DNA from: a virus
Direction: 5' to 3' (one strand)
IMG/VR virus record: IMGVR_UViG_3300009177_000031
Coordinates: 1 to 64,000 of that record
DNA: 64,000 bases
Part shown: piece after piece, positions 31,814 through 40,755 of the stretch
How the letters are laid out: every line of letters begins with the position of its first letter
Numbering within the stretch: position 1 is the first letter of the stretch
Notes under the pieces: generated by a model
Databases searched by the model: none
What the model was told of the DNA's origin: nothing
What the model saw: the letters and a program-made list of their open reading frames with translations, nothing else
Program-made: the position numbers and the translations under genes

Positions 31814-32833
31814 ATGGCAAATCCAAGCCAAGACGAACTTCTCGCCGAGCTGGATAAGCTGGAGAAGTCGACGCTCAAGAAGGGTGGCGACGCACTTCAG
31901 AACGCCCCACACGACGGTGGTTTTGCCACCCAAGGGACGAACATCCAGGAGAAGGCGAAGAAGATGTACAAGGCTCTCCGCAAGGGAGGGTTCTCGAAGA
32001 AGGAAGCGAAGAAGGCCGTCTACAAGGCGTTCGGCGACGAGGAAAGCTCGTCGGACGAGTCTTCGGCGATGTCTTCGGTCGAGAAGGCGATCGGAAGCGC
32101 CGATTCGATGTCGAGCGATGATGCGAGCGGCGATGACGAATCGTCGGATGGCACGTCGAGCGAAGACGAATCGTCCGACGAGTCTTCGGCGATGTCGTCG
32201 CCGATGAAGAAGTCGACCGGCGCTGCGGCGATGGCGAACGCTGTCGCTGGCGCGAAGCCGCAAGAGGATTCGATTCGCAAGGCGCTCACCGACGAGCATC
32301 CTGACGTCGCTGGTGCGCTCGATGCGGTTCCGATTCTCGGTCAGCTGATCGACGCAATCGATCGCATGGCCAAGGGCGGTGGCAAGTCGAGCAAGAAGGC
32401 GCTGGGCAGCATTCGCAAGGCGCTCGTCGCCGAGTCGGAAGCGCGCAACGACTTCAACAGCCGTCTCGCGAAGGCGCTCGTGCACATGACCGGGCGCATG
32501 ATCGGCATCGAGGATCTCGTGAAGAAGATGGCGAGCGAGCCGGTGAACACCGGCAATCGTCAGCCGTCGCTTCGCAAGAGCGATTTGCAGCAACCGTCGT
32601 TTCACGATGGCGGTACGCAGCGAATCACCGGTGGCAACGGCGATCCCAACCAGGTGTCGCCGCTGACGCAACTTCCCTACCTGCAAATCCAAGAGGCTCT
32701 CACCGAGCTGTGCATGAAGGGCGGTGCCGAGCTGATGGACATCACGAAGTTCGAGAACAGCAAGGGCGACCTGCGGCTGTTGCCGCCGAACGTCATCGAG
32801 CAACTGGAGAAGCGTCTCTGCGCTGCGGCGTAA
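31814..32833 (+). CDS. Acidic scaffold-like protein
   Basis: 339 residues from ATG 31814 (AAGGAG upstream). It starts with a charged helix (ELLAELDKLEKSTLKK), then a basic helix and a long Ser/Asp/Glu-rich acidic segment (about 75-140), then Ala/Lys-rich helices and a final helical domain. High charge, helicity and placement just before the major capsid gene suit a scaffolding or assembly protein. HDGG occurs at residues 33-36 and 264-267, each after a Pro, resembling the capsid segment PRHDGG. This suggests protease cleavage during maturation. Confidence 0.62.
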   Translation: MANPSQDELLAELDKLEKSTLKKGGDALQNAPHDGGFATQGTNIQEKAKKMYKALRKGGFSKKEAKKAVYKAFGDEESSSDESSAMSSVEKAIGSADSMSSDDASGDDESSDGTSSEDESSDESSAMSSPMKKSTGAAAMANAVAGAKPQEDSIRKALTDEHPDVAGALDAVPILGQLIDAIDRMAKGGGKSSKKALGSIRKALVAESEARNDFNSRLAKALVHMTGRMIGIEDLVKKMASEPVNTGNRQPSLRKSDLQQPSFHDGGTQRITGGNGDPNQVSPLTQLPYLQIQEALTELCMKGGAELMDITKFENSKGDLRLLPPNVIEQLEKRLCAAA

Positions 32834-32874
32834 GCAGACAGCAACGACGAAACGCAAACTGAAAGGAGTCTGAG

Positions 32875-34275
32875 ATGGAAGGCAATCACGTTGGTCTGTC
32901 TGACTACGAGGGACTGACCGGGTTCGGTCTGCTCCCGACCGGAGACACCGAGGAGATCCAAAAGGCTCTCTCGGCCGGCTACCAATCGCCGCGTCACGAC
33001 GGCGGTTCCGCACTGCGCGTGGAGTCGCTCGAAGCGACGCTGCGCATCCTCACGTTCTCGCAAGGACACGTGAAGCTCTGGAAGGACATTCCGAAGCTTC
33101 CGGCGTACTCGACGAGCGAGGAGTACACCGTGCAAACGGCGTACGGCGGTGAGAACGGACCGTTCACTCGTGAAGGCGAGCTTCCGCAAGTCCAGGATGC
33201 GACGTACGAGCGTCGTGTCGAGCTGGTGAAGTTCCTCGGCACGCAGCGCGAAGTGACGCATCCGGCGACGCTCGTGCGCAATGCGTACGGCAACATCATC
33301 GCTCGCGAGACGCAGAACGGCGCGATCTGGCTGATGGAGCGTCTGGAGCGCAACCTGTTCCGCGGTCAAGCGTCGGTCATCCCGGAGTGCTTCGACGGCA
33401 TCGACGAGCAGATCCTCCGCGATCCGTTCGCGAGCGCGAACAACGTGCTCGATCTTCGCGGCGGTCCGATCACGGAAGACGTGATGGAAGAGGCGACGAA
33501 CATCATCGTGGAGAACTACGGTCTCTCCTCGGCGCTGTACCTCGCACCGCGCGCGCATTCGGACATGTCGAAGCAGTTCTACTCGCGTCAGCGCGGTGGC
33601 TTCGGCGAGCGCGAGGGTCGCATCGGCTACTCGGCGAAGATGATGGAGACGAACGCGGGCGACATCGCGCTTCGTGGCGACATCTTCCTGCGCAGCGGCA
33701 AGAACAACGGCGTCAAGACGGCACCGGCCGGCCAGACGTCGGTGCGCGCGCCGAACGCTCCGACGACGGTCACGGGCGCGCACGGCGCGAACGCTGGCTC
33801 GCTGTTCGGTGCGGCGGATGCCGGCACGTACCAGTATTGCGTCACCGCGCTGAACCGCTTCGGCGAGTCGGCGCTGACGCAGGTTGCTGGTGGCGTTGCG
33901 CCGGTGTCCGGTGACGCGGTCACGCTCACGATCACCGATGGTGGTGGTGGTGACACGGCCACGGGTTACCGCGTCTACCGCTCGAAGAACGGTGGTGCGG
34001 TGGGCACGGAGCAATTCGTGCTCGACATCCCGCGTCCGACCGGCGCGGCGACGACGGCGTTCGTCGACGTCAACCAGTTCCTGCCAGGCACGTCGCGCGC
34101 GTACCTGTTGCAGATGAACCTGCAATCGCTGTCGTTCCGACAGCTCGCTCCGATGATGAAGATCCCGCTCGCGACGCTCGCCGCGTCGATCCGCTGGATG
34201 CAGCTCATCTACGGAACGCCGATCGTGTACGCACCGCGCAAGAACCTGATCCTCATCAACGTCGCCGACGACTGA
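32875..34275 (+). CDS. Major capsid protein with Ig/FN3-like insertion
   Basis: 466 residues, ATG 32875 with AAGGAG. It would form the head shell with an HK97-like fold: an N-terminal delta region, VKLWKDIPKLPAYS, EREVEL-type helix region, QNGAIWLMERLERNLF spine and ALYLAPRAHSDMSKQF. Residues about 295-400 form an extra beta domain (TYQYCVTALNRFGESAL, TGYRVYRSKNGG) of fibronectin-III/Ig type, probably exposed on the capsid surface. It ends with IYGTPIVYAPRKNLILINV, the usual last strand. ALSAGYQSPRHDGGSAL (31-47) resembles the protease C-terminal segment and is the likely maturation site. A terminator follows. Confidence 0.85.
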   Translation: MEGNHVGLSDYEGLTGFGLLPTGDTEEIQKALSAGYQSPRHDGGSALRVESLEATLRILTFSQGHVKLWKDIPKLPAYSTSEEYTVQTAYGGENGPFTREGELPQVQDATYERRVELVKFLGTQREVTHPATLVRNAYGNIIARETQNGAIWLMERLERNLFRGQASVIPECFDGIDEQILRDPFASANNVLDLRGGPITEDVMEEATNIIVENYGLSSALYLAPRAHSDMSKQFYSRQRGGFGEREGRIGYSAKMMETNAGDIALRGDIFLRSGKNNGVKTAPAGQTSVRAPNAPTTVTGAHGANAGSLFGAADAGTYQYCVTALNRFGESALTQVAGGVAPVSGDAVTLTITDGGGGDTATGYRVYRSKNGGAVGTEQFVLDIPRPTGAATTAFVDVNQFLPGTSRAYLLQMNLQSLSFRQLAPMMKIPLATLAASIRWMQLIYGTPIVYAPRKNLILINVADD

Positions 34276-34287
34276 TGTAGGGACGTA

Positions 34288-34324
34288 AAGCGAGTGAGCG
34301 TGCTGTTTGGCGCTCGCTTGTTTT
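34288..34324 (+). terminator. Rho-independent terminator after the major capsid gene
   Basis: AAGCGAG (34288-34294) pairs with CTCGCTT (34313-34319), extended inward by a G-U and a G-C pair, and is followed by GTTTT. It lies 12 bases after the capsid stop and before the next gene's ribosome binding site. Partial termination here would keep capsid mRNA high relative to tail genes. Confidence 0.7.
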
Positions 34325-34361
34325 GCTGCTTCTACACCCACTCATCAGAAGGAGATTGCAA

Positions 34362-34964
34362 ATGGAGAACGCTGCTACGAACGACGATGTGAAGACGATG
34401 GATCCGAACACGATGATCAAGCTGAACGTCGTGTCCAAGGATAATGCTGGACGTGCGCCGTCGACACGATGGGGCAAGGTCTCGTTCGACGAGAACGGCG
34501 AGGGTACCGTCGAGATGCCGCTCAAGGACATCGCTCTCTTCAGCCAGCTGAAGTGGTTGCGACCGGAGGACATGGAGAAGTATCTCGGCATCAGCCAGCA
34601 AGCTGCGGCTGTGGTGACGACGGAGCAAGCGAGCGATCTACAGCAACAGCTCGACGCGACGAAGTCTGCAAACGTGCGCCTCGCTACGAAGAACGCCGAG
34701 CTGGAAGCGAAGCTCGACGAGATCCTCGCGCGGTACCAGAAGGAGTTCAAGGGGTACGAGGAGAAGGTGATGGCGGACATGCAATCGATTCGCGAGGATC
34801 TCGACAAGGCGAATGATCGCATGAACGCGGTTGCCGCCGAGAACGATGCGCTGAAGAACGAGAACGCCGCGCTGAAGGCGCAGCTCGCACCGCCTGCGGA
34901 GAAGGCGCCCGAGACGAAGCCGGAAACCCCGGCTGCGAAGGCCGAGAAGGCGGCGAAGAAGTAA
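34362..34964 (+). CDS. Coiled-coil head-tail region protein
   Basis: 200 residues from ATG 34362 with AAGGAG. Residues 1-75 are a compact domain (WGKVSFDENGEGTVEM, PLKDIALFSQLKWLRP). Residues 85-170 are heptad-like helix (ELEAKLDEILARYQKEF, ENDALKNENAALKAQL). An Ala/Pro/Lys-rich tail ends KAAKK. It is the first gene after the capsid terminator and precedes the connector genes. Role unknown; such proteins occur in many phages downstream of the capsid gene. Confidence 0.6.
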   Translation: MENAATNDDVKTMDPNTMIKLNVVSKDNAGRAPSTRWGKVSFDENGEGTVEMPLKDIALFSQLKWLRPEDMEKYLGISQQAAAVVTTEQASDLQQQLDATKSANVRLATKNAELEAKLDEILARYQKEFKGYEEKVMADMQSIREDLDKANDRMNAVAAENDALKNENAALKAQLAPPAEKAPETKPETPAAKAEKAAKK

Positions 34965-34967
34965 CCG

Positions 34968-35768
34968 ATGTCGCTCTCTGATGGTGATATCTCGCTCAGC
35001 CGCTCGGATTTGACTCCGACGTGGCTGAAGAAGAACTTCCTGACCGGTCTCCAATTCGTTGATGAGCACGGCACGGAGTACGGCGACGACTTCTTCGACT
35101 ACCATTTGAGCAATGCGGTAGCGAAGTTGGAGAAGCTCTGCGACATCGCCATTCTTGAGCTGGACATCAAGAGCGAGGAACACGATTACCTCGTCACCGA
35201 TTACCTGAATTGGGGCTGGATGCAGCTCTACAAGGTGCCTGTGAAGCAGGTCAACGAGCTTCGAGGCGTCTACCCGCTCGGTACAAACGTAGTGAAGTAC
35301 CCGAACGAATGGATTCAGGTGAACGGTGAAGCGGGCCAAATCAACGTCGTTCCCACACAAGGTGCAATTGGCGCGGTGATCATCGGACAAGGTGGTGACT
35401 TCGTGCCGCTCGTTTACGGTGGTGTCTCGCGCGTGCCGAACCTTTGGCAAGTCGATTACGTGGCTGGAATGGATCCTGACAACATGCCGCGCATGGTTGT
35501 CGAAGGCATCGCAAAGCTCGCGTGCATGGACTTGCTCACGATCGTCAGCGACACCACGCGACCGGTAGGTGTGACGAGTCAGAGCGCTTCCGTCGATGGC
35601 CTGTCGCAAAGCCAGAGCTACGCGGTTCCTGCGTTCCAAGGACGTTTGCAGCGCTACACGGCCGATCTGTACGGTCCTGAAGGCAAGCAACAGGATCTCA
35701 CGATGACGTCTGGTTTGCTGCGCCAGATCCGAGACGCGTATCGACCGATCACGTTGGCGAGCATCTAA
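34968..35768 (+). CDS. Head-tail connector/adaptor protein
   Basis: 266 residues. An N-terminal helical part with VAKLEKLCDIAILEL is followed by a Trp/Tyr-rich strand region (YLNWGWMQLYKVPV) and a C-terminal helix, the general pattern of long gp6-like adaptors that bind beneath the portal. It ends with LRQIRDAYRPITLASI. It overlaps the next gene by one base (TAATG). Position between capsid and tail genes supports the role; the exact family is uncertain. Confidence 0.6.
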   Translation: MSLSDGDISLSRSDLTPTWLKKNFLTGLQFVDEHGTEYGDDFFDYHLSNAVAKLEKLCDIAILELDIKSEEHDYLVTDYLNWGWMQLYKVPVKQVNELRGVYPLGTNVVKYPNEWIQVNGEAGQINVVPTQGAIGAVIIGQGGDFVPLVYGGVSRVPNLWQVDYVAGMDPDNMPRMVVEGIAKLACMDLLTIVSDTTRPVGVTSQSASVDGLSQSQSYAVPAFQGRLQRYTADLYGPEGKQQDLTMTSGLLRQIRDAYRPITLASI

Positions 35769-36622
35769 TGGCAGTGAAGCAGCTCGGTGGAGTTCGTGTT
35801 GATGGTGATCCAAACCAGATCGCCCAACCCTCGCCTTCACCGAACGTGCGTGGTGACCAAGACGGCTTCAACGTTCCGCTCGATCGCGATCTGTTCACGA
35901 AGCTGATCAAGTCACACGGCTACGATGTCACATGGGAGAAGGCAACCTTCTGTCCGTTCCTCAAGGGCACCGATCCGAAGGCGCACGATCTCAATTGCAC
36001 GCAGTGTCACAACGGCTTCATGTACTACGGCTTGGTGCCGACGCGAATGCACCTAGCGCCGCTCAACGTGCAGCAACAGTTCTTCGCGTACGGTCGCTTC
36101 GACAGCGGTAAGGCACAGATCACCGCGTATCCAGAGTTCAAGATGTCGTTCTTCGATCGCATCACGCTCACGAAAGCGCGAGCGCGACACTCGGATCGCG
36201 TGATGCGGCAACGAGGCACGAACCGAGACCGTCCGAAGTTCAATCCGATCTCGGTGGACGATTTGCGCTGGGCGACAGGTGATAAGACGATCGGTATCGC
36301 GGTGCAGAACACCGACTTCACGCTCGATGCGGTGACAGGTGAGATCGTCTGGCTCACGAACAATCGACCAAACGCGGATCAGCTCTACAGCATCGTGTAC
36401 TACTTCCATCCGCAGTACATCGTGCTCGACGTTCCTCACCACATTCGCGACCAACCCATTCTTGGTGCCGACACGTCGACGGATCAGCAATGGGAGTTTC
36501 CGGTTCAGGTCGTTGCGCAAATCGATCAGTTCATCCGTGACGAGCGATTGGACCCAAGTAATGAAGGTGCGGCTGTCAATCCATTCCCGGCTCAAGGCCA
36601 AACTCGTTGGCAAGGTTCGTGA
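35768..36622 (+). CDS. Neck/head-completion protein
   Basis: 284 residues. FCPFLKGTDPKAHDLNCTQCHNG (about residues 58-80) is a Cys-x-n-Cys-x-x-Cys-His cluster that could bind zinc. The rest is strand-rich (PEFKMSFFDRITL, FTLDAVTGEIVWL, YSIVYYFHPQYIVLDVP), consistent with a stopper or neck protein of a contractile-tail phage. It overlaps the following gene by 62 nt. Placement between the adaptor and the tail-completion genes is the main support. Confidence 0.58.
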   Translation: MAVKQLGGVRVDGDPNQIAQPSPSPNVRGDQDGFNVPLDRDLFTKLIKSHGYDVTWEKATFCPFLKGTDPKAHDLNCTQCHNGFMYYGLVPTRMHLAPLNVQQQFFAYGRFDSGKAQITAYPEFKMSFFDRITLTKARARHSDRVMRQRGTNRDRPKFNPISVDDLRWATGDKTIGIAVQNTDFTLDAVTGEIVWLTNNRPNADQLYSIVYYFHPQYIVLDVPHHIRDQPILGADTSTDQQWEFPVQVVAQIDQFIRDERLDPSNEGAAVNPFPAQGQTRWQGS

Positions 36623-37301
36623 CGCCACCAACGCGGTGATGGAGAGCGCGGTTTCACACGCAATCGACGCTCTCTCGAACATCGCGGACTCGGAGCTTCA
36701 CGGCACTGCGCAAGCGTACAAGGATGGTTTGCGCAACGCGGTCACGGCGAAGAACGGAACGCTCAAGATCGAATTGACAGGAGTAGCGAAGGATCTCGAA
36801 GTCGGCTATCCAGCGCGCGACATGAAGAAGGAGCTGCTAGCGTCACCGAGCGCGAAGCAGGGCAAGAATGGGAAGTACATCGACATCCCATTCAAGCACA
36901 AGATGAGCGAGGCACCGACGGAGATCAAAGCGAAGGCGCAGGCAGCGATTCGCGCAGAGAACAGCCGAGCGAAGCTAGAGAACAGAGACCCACGCAATCC
37001 GATGCGTGTCATCGGCAACCTGCCAGGCAAGAAGAACGTCCAGCAACGGTTCAACGCACGAGGTGGAACGAAGCAGGTAGAGGTGCAGCACAAGACGAGC
37101 GTGTTCTCGAACATGATCAGGACGAAGCTCGGAAGCAATCAAGCATCGTACAACACGATTCGCCGCATCTCTGCAAACAGCGACCCGCAATCGTGGCACC
37201 ACCCCGGCTTCAAAGGCATCCATGCTCTGAAGCGCATCGAGAAAGACCTTCGCCAGATGTTGCGTAAGGAACTCAAACGAGAGCTACAGCGGAACAAATG
37301 A
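36561..37301 (+). CDS. HK97 gp10-like / tail completion protein
   Basis: 246 residues from ATG 36561, inside the end of the previous gene. RLKAKLVGKVRDATNAVMESAV is a basic N-terminal helix, then LYIA-type strands (NGTLKIELTGVAKDLEVGYP) and KYIDIPFKHK, the order of gp10-like tail-completion proteins. It has a long basic C-terminal helix (KRIEKDLRQMLRKELKREL). Ribosome binding site is weak, so translation probably depends on coupling. It overlaps the next gene by four bases. Confidence 0.55.
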   Translation: MKVRLSIHSRLKAKLVGKVRDATNAVMESAVSHAIDALSNIADSELHGTAQAYKDGLRNAVTAKNGTLKIELTGVAKDLEVGYPARDMKKELLASPSAKQGKNGKYIDIPFKHKMSEAPTEIKAKAQAAIRAENSRAKLENRDPRNPMRVIGNLPGKKNVQQRFNARGGTKQVEVQHKTSVFSNMIRTKLGSNQASYNTIRRISANSDPQSWHHPGFKGIHALKRIEKDLRQMLRKELKRELQRNK

Positions 37302-38074
37302 CGACAGCATCCACACTCCCAACGCCAAACAGCAGCACCGGCTTCATGTACTTCGAGCCGGTGCTGCGGCAGTTCTTGGCCTACCAGCTGAAGCAGATCA
37401 TCGCGAACGTGAACGATCCAGGCATCACGTTCATCGATGAGATGTTTGCGCGTTGGGGTGACGACGTGCGTTTGCAAATCAAGAAGTGGCTGGCGACGAC
37501 AGGTAACATCAGCGTCGACATCAACTTCCCTCAAGAGCACATGACGCTTCCGCTGATCGCGGTCGTGTCCGCAGAGGACAACGAGAAGACGGCTGAAGCA
37601 GTGCTCGGCGACTTCGGCGGCACGCTCTACATCGGTGGGAGTCAGGTCACGAAGTCGAATCCGCAAACGCTACCGCCGAACGTGTACGGTCAAGCAGAGG
37701 CGTTGCCGGATGATCGGCCGCTCGCAATGGAAGCGCGCTACTTGCTGTCGGTGCCGGAAGCACGCATCACGCGTTTGTACATCGCGACCGACGACGCGGA
37801 CTCGGTGCTGTACCTCTACACGATCGTGAAGGCGTTGCTGATCGTGAACAAGCTGGACTTCGATCAATTCGTCGGTGTGCGTAACCTGAAGCTGAACGGT
37901 GGCGACTTGGAGCACCGACAGGATCTGCTTCCGCAGTTCGCGTACATGAAGCAGCTCACGCTCAGCTACGACACCAACTTCGACGTTCCGACTTCCCCAA
38001 CTGGAACGATTGGGGGCATGAACGTTTCGATCACCGCAGCCTTCAACGGCGCGAACATCTCGCTCACTACGTAG
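37298..38074 (+). CDS. Tail terminator/neck protein
   Basis: 258 residues. A helical start (VLRQFLAYQLKQIIANV) is followed by GNISVDINFPQEHMTLPLIAVV, then YLLSVPEARITRLYIATDDADS and a C-terminal beta region (MNVSITAAFNGANISL). The strand order with a central ATDDA helix fits proteins that cap the sheath and tube. Placement two genes before the tail sheath supports a tail terminator role. Overlaps the previous gene by ATGA. Confidence 0.58.
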   Translation: MTTASTLPTPNSSTGFMYFEPVLRQFLAYQLKQIIANVNDPGITFIDEMFARWGDDVRLQIKKWLATTGNISVDINFPQEHMTLPLIAVVSAEDNEKTAEAVLGDFGGTLYIGGSQVTKSNPQTLPPNVYGQAEALPDDRPLAMEARYLLSVPEARITRLYIATDDADSVLYLYTIVKALLIVNKLDFDQFVGVRNLKLNGGDLEHRQDLLPQFAYMKQLTLSYDTNFDVPTSPTGTIGGMNVSITAAFNGANISLTT

Positions 38075-38083
38075 GAGGGATAG

Positions 38084-38440
38084 ATGGCTGACAGCAAGCT
38101 ACCGGGTACGCGCCAAACGGAGGAAGTCATCCTTGGGAAGAAGTTCCAAGGCGAGACGTTCGTGACCGTGAAGTCGGCTGCACAAGTCGAAGAGGTTGCG
38201 AAGCTGCACGAGACGTACGCTCACGAACACGCGGTTCCAATCGAGGCGTACTTCTCGATTCGCGGCCACAACGAACCCCACATGCGATCGATGTTGCTCG
38301 CGTACACGCAGGTGCGAAAGGCGACCGTCGAAGCGTTCGACGACATCTTCCACCTGTTCTTCCACACGACACCAAAGCCCCCAAAGGCTGCGCCAGAGGC
38401 AGATGCGCCAACGGCAACTGAACCTGCAAAGGAGGTCTGA
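38084..38440 (+). CDS. Hypothetical tail-region protein, 118 aa
   Basis: GGAGGG lies six bases before the ATG. Helical protein with AQVEEVAKLHETYAHEH and RSMLLAYTQVRKATVEAF, a His/Phe pair (FHLFFHTT), and a Pro/Ala-rich end. It sits between the terminator-like protein and the sheath. No family recognised; a structural or chaperone role is possible. Confidence 0.55.
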   Translation: MADSKLPGTRQTEEVILGKKFQGETFVTVKSAAQVEEVAKLHETYAHEHAVPIEAYFSIRGHNEPHMRSMLLAYTQVRKATVEAFDDIFHLFFHTTPKPPKAAPEADAPTATEPAKEV

Positions 38441-38443
38441 ACC

Positions 38444-40234
38444 ATGTCTCGTCAAGTTCTCTTCAACGGCGCAGTTCTGGTGCGTCCAGGCGCGTACACC
38501 AAGATCGACGCATCGCAGTTCCAGAGCATCGTGCTCAACGGCATCGGTGTCGTCGGCATCATCGGCAACGCCGATGGCGGACAGCCGCGTGTCGTGCAGA
38601 TCTTCAACAGCGCCGCAGCTGTGAAGGCTGCATATCGCAGCGGTGACATCGTCGAAGCCGCAGGGATTCTCTGCAATCCTGGCAACGACGATCTCATTCC
38701 TGCGGGCGCGCAAACGATCGTCACCTACAAGGTGAACAATGGAACGCAGGCGACGCTCGCAGCTGCACCGTTCACGTTCACGTCGAAGGATTGGGGGCTG
38801 TCGCAGAACTCGATCAACGTGCAGCTGACATCGCAAGGTGGCAACCTGCGCACGTTCATCTCGCAGGGTCTCGATCAGCTGAGCAACCTGATCGTCGAGA
38901 CGTCGCCGCAGTTCGGCGATCCGACGAAGTACGGCAAGTTCACGCTGAAGTACAACGGCACCGGCACGGCTGCGACCGTCACGATCACGTCGACGACGCT
39001 CACCACGACGGTTACCGCTGGTCCTGGTAGCGAGAACCTCGCGATCACGTTTGCGAACTTCGCTTCTCTGAACGACATCCTGTTCTTCATCAACGGCTTT
39101 GCCGGCGGTGTTTACGTCGCGACAGCACTCATCACGAACGCGCTGTCATTCAACCCGGCGAACCTCGATGCGGTCTCCGCGCTCGATATCAAGACGACGG
39201 CGCTGACGCTGATGGCGAACAACTTCGACGTCAGCGACTGGATCAACAACAACAGCCAGCTGATCACGTGCGTGCTGACGCAGGGACAAACCGGTCCTCG
39301 CGCTGCGCTCACGCTCACGGCTCTCGCTGGTGGAACGCTCGGCACGAGCGCGAACGCCGATTGGGTGACCGGCTTCACCGCTCTCGGTGGTGTTCGCATC
39401 AACCAGGTCGTGCCGCTCGCATCTGCGGATGCAACGACGGCACAAGGCACGTACACGATTGCGTCGGTCAACGCCGGTTTGCAATCGCACTGTTCGTTGC
39501 TGAGCGCGACCGCAGGCAAGAGCGAGCGTCAAGGTTGGGCGTCGTTCTCTGGAACGAAGACGAACCTGATCCTCGCGGCGCAGGGCCTGAACAGCCAGGA
39601 CGTTTGCATCAGCTCGCAGAAGCTGACGCGGCAGAGCGCGGTCACCGGCAACATCACGCAGTTCCCGGAGTGGTCACTGTCGTGTGTGCTCGCAGGCATG
39701 CGTGCAGGCGCACCGCTCGGCGAACCGCTGACGCACAAGTTGATCCTCGCGACCGCAATCGCGAGCGACGCATCGTGGTCGCCGAGCACGACGCAAGACG
39801 TGATCGATCTGCTTCTGAACGGCATCATCCTGGTGACGTCGGTGCAGGGTCGTGGTTTCCAGATCGAGAAGGGAATCACGACGTACACCAAGAGCAACAA
39901 CGACGCCTTCATCGAGGAGACGATCGTCCAGTGCTGGAAGTACATCGCGTTCACGTGGCGCACGAACCTGGAGAACCGCTACACCGGCCGGCCGATGGAC
40001 ATCGGTCAGATCAAGACGGTGATTCCGTTCTCTGTCTCGGTGTTGAACGGTTTGCGCCAGCAAGGCGTCATCACCGACAGCCTCGTGAACGGCGTGCAAA
40101 CGCCTGGCTTCAGCAACCTGCAAGTCACTGCGAGCGGTGACGTGCTGAACGTGTCCGGCAACGTGCAACCGACGTCCGGCATCAACTTCATCTTGAACAC
40201 CGCAGTGCTCGTTCCGGCGCAGTTCTCGGTCTGA
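38444..40234 (+). CDS. Tail sheath protein
   Basis: 596 residues, contractile outer tail tube. The N-terminal strand VLVRPGAYTKIDAS and the central domain with NSAAAVKAAYRSGDIVE are typical. A long inserted beta domain (about 110-320) is surface-exposed. The C-terminal core includes FQIEKGITTYTKSNN, EETIVQCWKYIAF, ENRYTGRP and ends GDVLNVSGNVQPTSGINFI, matching the conserved sheath C-terminus that interlocks with neighbours. Followed at once by a tail-tube protein, the usual order. This is the main evidence for myovirus type. Confidence 0.88.
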   Translation: MSRQVLFNGAVLVRPGAYTKIDASQFQSIVLNGIGVVGIIGNADGGQPRVVQIFNSAAAVKAAYRSGDIVEAAGILCNPGNDDLIPAGAQTIVTYKVNNGTQATLAAAPFTFTSKDWGLSQNSINVQLTSQGGNLRTFISQGLDQLSNLIVETSPQFGDPTKYGKFTLKYNGTGTAATVTITSTTLTTTVTAGPGSENLAITFANFASLNDILFFINGFAGGVYVATALITNALSFNPANLDAVSALDIKTTALTLMANNFDVSDWINNNSQLITCVLTQGQTGPRAALTLTALAGGTLGTSANADWVTGFTALGGVRINQVVPLASADATTAQGTYTIASVNAGLQSHCSLLSATAGKSERQGWASFSGTKTNLILAAQGLNSQDVCISSQKLTRQSAVTGNITQFPEWSLSCVLAGMRAGAPLGEPLTHKLILATAIASDASWSPSTTQDVIDLLLNGIILVTSVQGRGFQIEKGITTYTKSNNDAFIEETIVQCWKYIAFTWRTNLENRYTGRPMDIGQIKTVIPFSVSVLNGLRQQGVITDSLVNGVQTPGFSNLQVTASGDVLNVSGNVQPTSGINFILNTAVLVPAQFSV

Positions 40235-40251
40235 AAGAAAGGAGCTGAGCA

Positions 40252-40740
40252 ATGGCGGCAGAACTTCCATTCAGCGACGTCGGCACACGGACTTTCTCCG
40301 GTGCGCGTGCGCGCTTCTACTTCAACGGTACGCAGGTGGCGTACGCATCAGGCTGCGATGGGTCCGAGGAGATCCAAATGGAGCCTGTCGAGGTGCTGGA
40401 CAACCTCGCGGTGAAGGAACACGTTCCGGTCGGCTACCGGGTGACGTTCAACGCGAGCATCTTCCGCACCGTCGCGAGCGGCGCGAGCACGGATGTGGCG
40501 CCTGGCTCTCTCAAGGAGCAAGGCATCTTTCCGAAGTTCGGTACGCGCGGTGAGCGCATCCTGCAACTGACGCCTGTCACGGTGTTCATCCAGGATCGCA
40601 ACAGCGGCAAGGTGCTGTACGTGATCGAGGGCGTCAAGCCGTCGTCGCAAAACTTCAGCATCACGGCGCGCGGTGTCGTGGCGCAGAACGTCTCCTTCGT
40701 CGCGATCACGATGAAGGACGAAGCCGAGATCAACGCGTAA
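40252..40740 (+). CDS. Tail tube protein
   Basis: 162 residues with AAAGGAG ten bases ahead. Beta-barrel tube protein: FSGARARFYFNGTQVAYAS, DGSEEIQMEPVEVLDNLAV (the charged loop to hub and sheath), VGYRVTFNASIFRT, then VTVFIQDRNSGKVLYVIEGV and QNVSFVAITMKDEAE. This is the pattern of gp19/XkdM-like tubes. Directly follows the sheath. Start ATG 40252. Confidence 0.82.
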   Translation: MAAELPFSDVGTRTFSGARARFYFNGTQVAYASGCDGSEEIQMEPVEVLDNLAVKEHVPVGYRVTFNASIFRTVASGASTDVAPGSLKEQGIFPKFGTRGERILQLTPVTVFIQDRNSGKVLYVIEGVKPSSQNFSITARGVVAQNVSFVAITMKDEAEINA

Positions 40741-40755
40741 CGAAAGGAGACTGAC

